Assembly (NCBI GenBank): GCA_910587485.1
Contig: CAJUKN010000037.1
Coordinates: 1-7,040, forward strand
Direction: 5' to 3'
DNA length: 7,040 nt
Source: an uncultured Lachnospira sp.
GTDB taxonomy: Bacteria > Bacillota > Clostridia > Lachnospirales > Lachnospiraceae
Positions 1-4,705 of this stretch are shown piece after piece. Position 1 is the stretch's first letter; every line of letters starts with the position of its first letter. The notes under the pieces were generated by a model. The model saw only the letters and a list, made by a program, of their open reading frames with translations, did no database searches and had not been told where the DNA came from. The translations under genes and the position numbers were made by a program.

Positions 1-200
1 CGGATTTGTAGCTGCGTACACATCAGGGCAGTGAACACATCCAGATAGGAACCCGACACAGCCATTGCCTTTTTTGCGTCTTTAATCTCTAGGTACAGTT
101 TTCCATGTTCACAAGTACTTGCATACTTGCCAAACTCCCATAATCTCTGAAAAAACTGATATTGCTCCGATTCTTTTGCAAAGTTGTTGGCTTCTAACAT
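1..200 (-). CDS. Unrecognised protein, N-terminal 66 residues, runs off left edge
   Basis: An open minus-strand frame begins at ATG 200-198 and is still open at base 1, so only the first 66 residues are visible. A strong Shine-Dalgarno AGGAGGT (complement of 209-215) lies 8 nt upstream, which makes this start convincing. The protein begins MLEANNFAKESEQYQFFQRL and continues through a charged stretch (EIKDAKKA) to a more hydrophobic one (SYLDVFTALMC). I see no signal peptide, no clear membrane helix and no motif I recognise. The frame has no stop and reads like ordinary coding sequence, with codon use similar to its neighbours. It lies downstream of the terminator at 318-353, so it is probably a separate transcription unit from the Rpn pseudogene. 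I assign no function. Confidence 0.7.
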   Translation of the reverse strand, partial: MLEANNFAKESEQYQFFQRLWEFGKYASTCEHGKLYLEIKDAKKAMAVSGSYLDVFTALMCTQLQI

Positions 201-208
201 GGAAAAGT

Positions 209-215
209 ACCTCCT
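209..215 (-). promoter_or_regulatory. Shine-Dalgarno of the left-edge gene
   Basis: The complement reads AGGAGGT, close to the consensus, 8 nt before ATG 200-198. It decides the start of the left-edge gene. I could not place a convincing -35/-10 pair for that gene between 216 and 317. Confidence 0.75.
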
Positions 216-317
216 ATTCTCTAAAATTTTTATACTATCTCTTTTTATTTTACATGGTCTTTATCAAATTTTGTTCCCAATACGACACTACTTTTATCTT
301 TTTCTGTCCAAAATGGC

Positions 318-353
318 AAAAAAACAGTTACTAGGAAAATTTCCTAATAACTG
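318..353 (-). terminator. Rho-independent terminator, probably bidirectional
   Basis: On the minus strand a stem CAGTTA-(A/C mismatch)-TAGGAAA pairs with its complement (arms 325-338 and 340-353) and is followed by seven T residues (complement of 318-324). That is the form of an intrinsic terminator, placed about 55 nt after the stop of the Rpn pseudogene. On the plus strand the same stem is followed by GCTTTT, so it may also act weakly in the other direction. The rest of 201-406 holds no gene I can support. Confidence 0.75.
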
Positions 354-406
354 CTTTTAAGCATAGATATAAATTAAATAATGGATAACACCATGAAAGA
401 AAAAAT

Positions 407-1316
407 TTATCTTCTTCTTGTATTTATTCTTTCATCCATTTGTAATTGTCCATTTTCTATCATATTCTGTTGTATTTCTAAAATACGTTCTGCATCCATC
501 TTGGCACACCAAACAATAACATTAATAGGCACATCTTGCAATAACATTTCTTGTATCATTTCTGTTTTGCCTTCTTCTATCCCCTGTTTTCTTCCTTGAC
601 ATACCAGCATATCATCTCTTGAAAACTGTGCCATTGTCATGTCACACACCTCCTTGTTGGATAATAAGTCTACAAATATTCCTCTCCTAAGCATGAGGTT
701 TAGATATTCTGCAACCGTTGATATATTCTTCGGTAACGTATATCCGTTATCATTTTTTGTCCACCTGCTTATACGATTCACTTAGATGCATATCGTATTG
801 GACTTCTTTTGGCAAGTTCTTTTCTGCTTTTTCCAGTCCAACCTGCAGTGTATAAAGTTTAGGAATGGGTAAATAGACTCGCTGTTTTCCATATAAAAGC
901 CGCTCACTATCAATCACCGAACGAAGTCCTGCGGTGGCATATTCTAATAATCAGTAGGGCATATTCGGTGATACTGCCGACTGTTCCTCTATCAACACAT
1001 AAAACACATCATCACACAAACAGGCAAAATCATTTTCCTTATTTCCAAACAACACTGGTCGTACATTTGCTACCGATACCTTTTCAGCGGTCATGCCCAA
1101 CAAAAAAGCGGTCAATTCTTTCTGCCGTTCTTCGGTTTCGTAAACTTTTTTAAAAAAGGTATCTTTTGATTTTGTATTTACAGGTATTATTTTTTGTACC
1201 TTATTTTGTTTTGTTGTATCTTGGGGCGTCGTAATTTTCTCCTTTATTGATGGGTTACTCTTACATAGTTTATTTTTATATTGTCTTTTATTTGAATCAC
1301 AATTACTTATCCTCAC
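407..1316 (-). pseudogene. Rpn-family PD-(D/E)XK nuclease/putative transposase, broken
   Basis: Three consecutive pieces together resemble an Rpn-family (recombination-promoting nuclease / PDDEXK transposase-like) protein. Piece 1 (1316-951) has the N-terminal core KSKDTFFKKVYE, then FLLGMTAEKV, then the catalytic-region pattern CDDVFYVLIEEQS and SPNMPY, where family members have D...ExQ...NPNMP. It ends at a TGA (953-951). The same frame continues after that TGA as LLEYATAGLRSVIDSERLLY ... YLPIPKLYTL, again family-like, to a TGA at 752-750 just after an A6 run (complement of 753-758). The shifted frame then gives NDNGYTLPKNISTVAEYLNL and a GIEEGK-type helical tail to the stop at 407-409. So there is an in-frame nonsense codon (probably CGA to TGA) plus a frameshift. 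The family usually has a further strand-rich segment between pieces 2 and 3, so an internal deletion is also possible. The N-terminal start is uncertain; GTG 1316 is only the first in-frame candidate. Rpn proteins are DNA nucleases linked to recombination in E. coli; this copy is unlikely to be functional. Confidence 0.75.
1227..1245 (-). promoter_or_regulatory. Orphan Shine-Dalgarno facing ACG where ATG is expected
   Basis: The minus strand reads AAAGGAG (complement of 1239-1245), AAA ATT, then ACG ACG (1232-1230 and 1229-1227), in the Rpn frame. The two ACG codons lie 6 and 9 nt after GGAG, which is ideal initiation spacing, but neither is a normal start codon. The simplest reading is that one was ATG and has changed T to C. 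ATT as a rare start is also possible but too close to the SD. Confidence 0.4.
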
Positions 1317-1356
1317 CGCTTTCTTTTCTTTATTTTTACATATTTTTTTATGTTTT

Positions 1357-1991
1357 TCAACTACTTTTTGTTACAACAACCGTTGAATTTTTTAGCATTT
1401 CATACAATACTTCCTCCTCGCCAGATTCTAGTATAATTGTAAAATTCGTTGCAATTGCTGTGGTATCCGAAACACTGATTTGCACGCCTGCACTATCATA
1501 GGCTTTAAAAATATAGGCATTTTCGATAATGCGTTTCCCTTGATTGATGTCCACTCCAAAAATGTCTACATAATCACCTGCTCTTAACCATCCACAGACC
1601 GCATCCGACAAATTGGCAACATTAAACGAAGCTTGTACAGGTTTTTTATAAGCTGCAAAAATATCTAATTGTGATTGAAACATATCCTGATTAATGGGTG
1701 CTTTATCCCAGATTCCATTTAAAGCATATTGTCCAATTAATTCTTGGGGATTCGTTACTGCATTGGACGTTTTAAAAATGCTTTGTGCTTGAATCGTTGT
1801 AAAATAATCCCCTACATTATCCTCTGTTATTAATGTATTTTTAGGTATTGTCTTTGCTGCTATCACAACATCCACCTATCCATCGCTCCACTGATTCTAT
1901 TATTTAACACAACAAGACAGATAAATGCAATCAGTGCAAAAAAGATTGCCAGTACAATTCCTCTCACCTTTGTTTTTACATCTTGTTTCAT
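1357..1991 (-). pseudogene. cpaB: CpaB-like SAF-domain Flp/Tad pilus assembly protein, frameshifted
   Basis: ATG 1991-1989, preceded by AAGGA (complement of 1996-2000), starts a leader with a basic N-terminus (MKQDVKTKVRG) and one membrane helix (IVLAIFFALIAFICLVVL). That frame stops at TGA 1865-1863. The neighbouring frame, open from about 1875 to the stop at 1357-1359, gives VDVVIAAKTIPKNTLITEDN, a typical SAF-domain entry, then SFNVANLSDAVCGWLRAGDY followed by VDIFGV. This matches the GDxVDV-type motif of CpaB/RcpC. Restoring one base near 1873-1880 joins ISGAMD to VDVVIAAKT and gives about 211 residues, a fair length for a short Firmicute CpaB. CpaB proteins are membrane-anchored, face outside the membrane, and take part in Flp-pilus assembly. 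No other tad genes are in the window. A sequencing error cannot be excluded as the cause of the frameshift. The gene sits directly downstream of a truncated transposase. Confidence 0.75.
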
Positions 1992-3032
1992 ATCATCCTT
2001 CTTTCTTTTGTATTCCTTATCTGCAGGGTCTACAAAAAGACTCCACTCCAAGCATAGAATTGTTTTTATCTGTATAAAGGCAATTCTACTGTTTTCATAG
2101 ATGGAATATACAGTATTTCTATTTTCATCATTTTCTCTTAAATAACGTTCAAACTCAAATGCCTGATGTTCTACAATTATCCATATAATGAGCTGCAGTA
2201 AAACTAGCGTTTCTGCATAGCGCGTGCTTCCTGCTTTTACCTTGGTGATAGAAAAACTCTGTTTAAAACGTTTAAACAACAGCTCTACCTGCCAGCGGCT
2301 CCTGTATAAATGCAGAATTTCCTCACCGCTGTATTCCGCACCGAGCGATGTGGCGACAACGATATATCCAGCGCACAACAGTGTATCCTCCGTTATCTTC
2401 CTTTGGTTCTTTGATGCCTTCCTCTTTCTGCGTTTTTGGGATTTTTCCGCCTGTTCAGGAGAAAGTTTTTGTGCAATTACGCGTACAAATCCGGTTCTGT
2501 TTTTATACTTGCAAAACCCAAAAACATCCACTGTCCCGTATCCTGCCTCAGCCATAACGAGGTCTCCCTTTTTTAGCTGAAAATGAGAAAGAGCTTCTGC
2601 CGTATGATGGTCTGTGACTTTTATCTGTATTACCCTGTTCTGGTTAAGACTGTAGCACAAATGTATCTGTTCCTGATTTTGGAGTATCCCTGTCTGGCAC
2701 ACAATGGAGGCATCAACAAGAAGCACATTTTTTATACCTGTCGGCATACTGTCTGGAGTATTCCAGAAAAGACCAGAGAGCATTATATGGAGAATCTCCT
2801 GCAGAAACGGCACCGATTTGGAAAAGCGCTTTCTCCATGCAGTATCAGAAACACTGGAGATCCCAAGTGCATGTGCGGAGCGGATGCCTCTTTTACGCTG
2901 AAGTGTATCTGTCTGTGCTGCCAGTTCATCAGTATTTTGCGGAAGATGTGGAAAAATTTTATTGTCCCAAAGGTTTAAATGTTCTTGAAGGATACCATCC
3001 ATTTTGGTAAAATTGTTTTGTAATTTCATCAT
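1863..3032 (-). CDS. IS4-family DDE transposase, 3' end lost and fused in frame to the CpaB leader
   Basis: The 389-residue frame starts at ATG 3032-3030 (a second ATG follows at once) behind an AAAGAGAG purine stretch. The DDE core is clear. The first Asp is D107 in LLVDAS. The second position is E162 in VMAEAGYG, where Asp is normal. The third is E250 in the IS4 signature Y243-x2-R246-x3-E250-x6-K257 (YRSRWQVELLFKRFK). A basic insert rich in K and R (about 198-212) separates the second and third positions. Transposase-like sequence continues to about residue 340 (VDPADKEYKRKK). The frame then runs without a stop into residues 348-389, which are the CpaB leader with its membrane helix. The transposase's own stop and right end are therefore missing. 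The missing Asp and the truncated C-terminus suggest it is inactive or impaired. The open frame itself is intact, so a chimeric protein could still be made. Confidence 0.85.
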   Translation of the reverse strand: MMKLQNNFTKMDGILQEHLNLWDNKIFPHLPQNTDELAAQTDTLQRKRGIRSAHALGISSVSDTAWRKRFSKSVPFLQEILHIMLSGLFWNTPDSMPTGIKNVLLVDASIVCQTGILQNQEQIHLCYSLNQNRVIQIKVTDHHTAEALSHFQLKKGDLVMAEAGYGTVDVFGFCKYKNRTGFVRVIAQKLSPEQAEKSQKRRKRKASKNQRKITEDTLLCAGYIVVATSLGAEYSGEEILHLYRSRWQVELLFKRFKQSFSITKVKAGSTRYAETLVLLQLIIWIIVEHQAFEFERYLRENDENRNTVYSIYENSRIAFIQIKTILCLEWSLFVDPADKEYKRKKDDMKQDVKTKVRGIVLAIFFALIAFICLVVLNNRISGAMDRWML

Positions 3033-3094
3033 AACTCTCTTTTGTGTGAAAATTTGTTTGGCAGAACTATTTTACACGAAAAGAACGAGTTATG
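2005..3094 (-). mobile_element. Truncated IS4-family insertion sequence
   Basis: The element covers the transposase gene plus its upstream leader. The 5' (right-hand) end probably lies near 3094, where CATAACTCGTTC begins on the minus strand; this is inferred from the hairpin described at 3030-3094. The 3' end is missing: I find no matching CATAAC-type terminal repeat on the left side, and the coding frame passes straight into cpaB, so the breakpoint is placed at about 2000-2015. No target-site duplication can be identified. The element is visibly richer in G+C than the cpaB and Rpn sequence beside it. Both borders are approximate. Confidence 0.55.
3030..3094 (-). promoter_or_regulatory. Inverted repeat covering the transposase Shine-Dalgarno and start codon
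   Basis: On the minus strand, CATAACTC-GT-TCTTTT-CGTGTAAAAT (3094-3069) is followed after 15 nt by ATTTTCACACAAAAGAGAGTTATG (3053-3030), which ends in the first ATG. CATAACTC pairs with GAGTTATG, TCTTTT with AAAAGA, and GTGT/AAAAT with ATTTT/ACAC, leaving a 2-nt bulge and two single-base offsets. An RNA entering from upstream would fold the ribosome site and AUG into the stem. A -10-like TAAAAT (complement of 3069-3074) would start transcripts inside the loop, which could not form the stem. IS10 and IS50 are known to use this arrangement against read-through transcription; its use here is inference. Confidence 0.55.
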
Positions 3095-3115
3095 GTGATT
3101 TTTTTAATTATTTGC

Positions 3116-3445
3116 TTAAGTTCGCGCTTATGGGGGTTCATCCTACACAGCGACCTTGGAAGCCAGTATACGAGCCAGGCATTTGAAAAATATCTGGAGA
3201 GCAAAGGAATCCAGCATTCTTTCAGCTGTAAGAGGAATTTGTATGACAACGTCTGCATCGAGTCGTTCCATTCTGTACTAAAAAAGGAAGAAATCTATCT
3301 GCATACCTACCAAAATTCAAGGGATGCCCGCAGAGCAATCTTTGAATATATAGAGGGCTGGTATAACCGCAAAAGAATACATAGCACTATTGGTTACATA
3401 ACACCCCAGCAAAAGGAGGATGAGGAACTCAAAAAAACTGCATAA
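3116..3445 (+). pseudogene. IS3-family transposase OrfB, C-terminal integrase-core remnant
   Basis: The frame ends at TAA 3443-3445 and carries the end of an rve-type integrase core: HSDLGSQYTSQAFEKYLESK with the second catalytic Asp (codon 3152-3154). Exactly 35 residues later comes the catalytic Glu in CIESFHS, so the DD(35)E spacing is kept. FEYIEGWYNRKRIHSTIGY and TPQQ then follow, the usual IS3 OrfB ending. The first catalytic Asp and the HTH part are absent. The normally conserved KGNPYDNAC motif reads KRNLYDNVC here; every change is explained by C-to-T or G-to-A transitions. An ATG at 3092 exists in this frame but lies in unrelated upstream sequence. The fragment cannot act alone. Confidence 0.85.
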
Positions 3446-3477
3446 TCTTTCGACTTTTTTTGTCCAAAGTATTGACA
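3125..3477 (+). mobile_element. 3' fragment of an IS3-family insertion sequence
   Basis: This fragment carries the last third of an IS3-type OrfB and the right terminal repeat, but no OrfA and no 5' part of OrfB. The left border is not sharp: recognisable protein similarity begins around 3130 (GFILHSDLGS), and the sequence at 3095-3125 is AT-rich and fits neither element clearly. The right border is set by the terminal repeat ending ATTGACA at 3477. The element lies against the IS4 element on the left and within the metallophosphoesterase gene on the right. Confidence 0.8.
3453..3477 (+). repeat. Right terminal inverted repeat of the IS3 fragment
   Basis: The complement, read from 3477, begins TGTCAATACTTTGGACA and continues into an A-run. 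This TG-start pattern is that of IS3-family ends, and it lies 32 nt after the OrfB stop. The metallophosphoesterase coding sequence resumes immediately at 3478. No left repeat is present in the window. Confidence 0.7.
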
Positions 3478-3946
3478 TAAGTCCAGTTAATATATCTTCA
3501 AGCACAACTACACCGTTTAATTCCAATCCTATTTTAAGCTCGTCATACTGCGGCAGACTGGCTTCGTGATTACCTGTTACATAGTATGTGCTTGCAATTT
3601 GTGTAGCTCCTTTTGCGAAGTCAAGTGCAATATCAATGTCCGTATATTCCACATCAACTAAATCTCCTGTTATTACTATAATATTTGGCTCGCATTCGGA
3701 CAGTGCTTGTAACAACTCTGCATTGTCCTTACCAAATACCGCATTGTACAGGTCTGATACTTGAGCAATCCGAAACCCGTTAAATGCAGAAGGAATATGG
3801 CTACTTGAAACAGTACTCTTACTTATCATCAAAGCCGAGTTGCACCAGACAGTCCAGATAATTAAAATAAGTAAAAGGACAATCCGTGTAGAAATCAAAG
3901 TTCTTTTAAGTAATCTTTTTTTCATGGTGTCCTCTGTTCTTTTCAT
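3478..3946 (-). pseudogene. Membrane-anchored metallophosphoesterase, truncated by IS3 end
   Basis: The N-terminal two thirds of a calcineurin-like phosphoesterase are present. Counting from ATG 3946, residues 17-35 form a membrane helix. They are followed by FRIAQVSDLYN (58-68), the metal-binding block with Asp65, then ITGDLVD (92-98) and VTGNHEA (123-129). After about residue 156 the native gene is cut by the IS3 end at 3477. The frame continues through IS sequence to a stop at 3319-3317, adding about 53 foreign residues, and the C-terminal GHxH-type block is missing. The family normally has His at position 67 (SDLHN); here the codon is TAC, giving Tyr, a one-base C-to-T change that should weaken metal binding. 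The better start may be ATG 3925-3923, which has GAGG 5 nt upstream; ATG 3946 has little SD. It is the last gene of the operon with the GntR regulator, 4 to 25 nt downstream of its stop. Substrate unknown. Confidence 0.8.
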
Positions 3947-3950
3947 TCTA

Positions 3951-4346
3951 CTACTGTAAATTAGTCTGTATTTTCAATCTCTCAAAATAGTCTTGAATAA
4001 ATCTTATTGCTTCATCTTTGGAAAATCCTAATGCAAACATATTATTGAGATAAGAACAACATAGTTTCTTTACAATATCAACTCGCTTCTTCGCTATGTA
4101 CTGTTCATCTGTGGTTACAGAATATTGACCGTTTCGGTATAACACAATCAATTTATCATTACTCACAATCTTATAAGCCCTCATAACAGTATTCGGATTG
4201 ATATGTAGTATCTTTGCCATTTCTCGAACAGACGGTATTTTTTCACCAGTTGAAAGTTGTCCGCTATAAATCGCACACCTTATTTTTTTTACAAGTTGCA
4301 AATAAATATGTTCCACATCGTGAAACACCCATTCATCATAAATCAT
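3951..4346 (-). CDS. GntR-family transcriptional regulator, YtrA type
   Basis: The 131-residue protein has an N-terminal winged helix-turn-helix (about 14-80) and a short helical tail. IYLQLVKKIRCAIYSGQL leads to the hallmark GEKIPSVREMA (34-44), then the recognition-helix region NPNTVMRAYKIV (50-61) and wing residues YRNGQYSV. There is no large effector domain, which places it in the small YtrA subfamily, commonly found beside ABC transporter genes that it represses. I chose ATG 4346-4344 because AAAGGAG (complement of 4356-4362) stands 9 nt upstream. A longer frame from GTG 4379 exists but lacks such a site. The start overlaps the end of the small membrane protein gene by 11 nt, so translation is probably coupled. 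It is divergent from the BceAB-type operon, with a palindrome between them that is a candidate operator. Regulation of the transporter by this protein is inference. Confidence 0.88.
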   Translation of the reverse strand: MIYDEWVFHDVEHIYLQLVKKIRCAIYSGQLSTGEKIPSVREMAKILHINPNTVMRAYKIVSNDKLIVLYRNGQYSVTTDEQYIAKKRVDIVKKLCCSYLNNMFALGFSKDEAIRFIQDYFERLKIQTNLQ

Positions 4347-4518
4347 TGTTTTTATCTCCTTTATCACACCAACAGACAATACGATTTATGATTGTCCAAA
4401 TGGTATAAATTATTATTGCAAATATACCTGTAGGTATCAGTAATATTCCTGTAATAATACCGCCAATGCCCATGACTGCATACGCAAAATAGGTTTTAAT
4501 TCTTCTCTTTTTTCTCAT
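4336..4518 (-). CDS. Small two-helix membrane protein, unrecognised
   Basis: This is a 60-residue protein from ATG 4518-4516 to TGA 4338-4336. It has a very basic start (MRKKRRIK), then two adjacent hydrophobic stretches (about 9-28 and 30-48) joined by a Pro-Thr-Gly turn (LLIPTG), and a charged C-terminus (DKGDKNNDL). By the positive-inside rule the N-terminus should be cytoplasmic, with both ends inside if both helices span. The ribosome site is weak (GGTTGGAAAAAG). It overlaps the GntR gene by 11 nt, and that tight arrangement is the main reason to believe it is real. I do not recognise the family. Small membrane proteins are often encoded with YtrA-type regulators and may act as accessory or sensing subunits; that role is a guess here. 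Confidence 0.65.
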   Translation of the reverse strand: MRKKRRIKTYFAYAVMGIGGIITGILLIPTGIFAIIIYTIWTIINRIVCWCDKGDKNNDL

Positions 4519-4606
4519 TTTCTTTTTCCAACCTATACGTTATTAGCAAGAGTTAAAGTAAATTATTTTTCAATATTTATTACCTTACCACAACGCCATT
4601 AATTTT

Positions 4607-4650
4607 GAATGAGTAAATCACGCAAAAATAATTGCCTGATTTACTCATTC
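4607..4650. repeat. Perfect 14-bp inverted repeat between divergent operons
   Basis: GAATGAGTAAATCA (4607-4620) and TGATTTACTCATTC (4637-4650) are exact reverse complements. Inside the 16-nt spacer a second pair, GCAA (4622-4625) and TTGC (4632-4635), extends the symmetry after a single C/C mismatch, leaving a 6-nt loop. It lies 88 nt upstream of the small membrane protein start and 55 nt upstream of the bceA-type start. As DNA it could be an operator for a dimeric regulator such as the adjacent YtrA-type protein. As RNA it is a long AT-rich hairpin followed by GCTTTTT, so an attenuator is the alternative. Confidence 0.75.
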
Positions 4651-4669
4651 GCTTTTTGACCAGAAAAAG

Positions 4670-4697
4670 TACAATGAAACTATCAAACGAAAAGGAG
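4670..4697 (+). promoter_or_regulatory. Candidate -10 and Shine-Dalgarno of the BceAB-type operon
   Basis: TACAAT (4670-4675) is the best -10 candidate upstream of the ATPase gene. The matching -35 position (about 4647-4652, ATTCGC) is poor and overlaps the right arm of the palindrome, which would fit an activator-dependent or regulated promoter. TTGACC at 4656-4661 resembles a -35 box, but 17 nt downstream the -10 is weak (ACTATC). The ribosome site AAAGGAG (4691-4697) is strong, 8 nt before ATG 4706. The promoter is tentative; the SD is solid. Confidence 0.45.
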
Positions 4698-4705
4698 ATT
4701 AAAAT

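Noticed and set aside
119..599. Plus-strand short open frames near the left end
   Set aside because: They overlap the left-edge minus-strand gene, the terminator and the Rpn tail, and have low-complexity hydrophobic translations.
407..781. A separate 124-aa minus-strand gene with a GTG start
   Set aside because: Its sequence continues the Rpn-like protein from the neighbouring frame and no SD precedes the GTG, so it is the tail of the pseudogene.
1140..1165. CTTTTTTAAAAAAG palindrome as a regulatory site or terminator
   Set aside because: It lies inside the well-conserved DTFFKKVY codons of the Rpn-like sequence and has no G/C clamp.
1863..1880. Programmed ribosomal frameshift in cpaB
   Set aside because: No slippery heptamer is visible and CpaB proteins are not known to me to need frameshifting; a point indel is simpler.
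2224..2978. Several plus-strand open frames opposite the transposase gene
   Set aside because: They are antisense shadows of the IS4 transposase, lack ribosome sites and resemble no protein family; the minus-strand frame has a full DDE signature.
3092..3115. ATG at 3092 as a true start of a 117-aa protein
   Set aside because: The first 12 or so residues come from AT-rich junction sequence; the recognisable IS3 protein begins in mid-domain, so this is a truncated remnant.
4607..4657. Strong intrinsic terminator for the plus strand
   Set aside because: The stem is AT-rich (4 G/C of 14 pairs), no gene ends just upstream on the plus strand, and the position between divergent starts fits an operator better; attenuation remains only an alternative.
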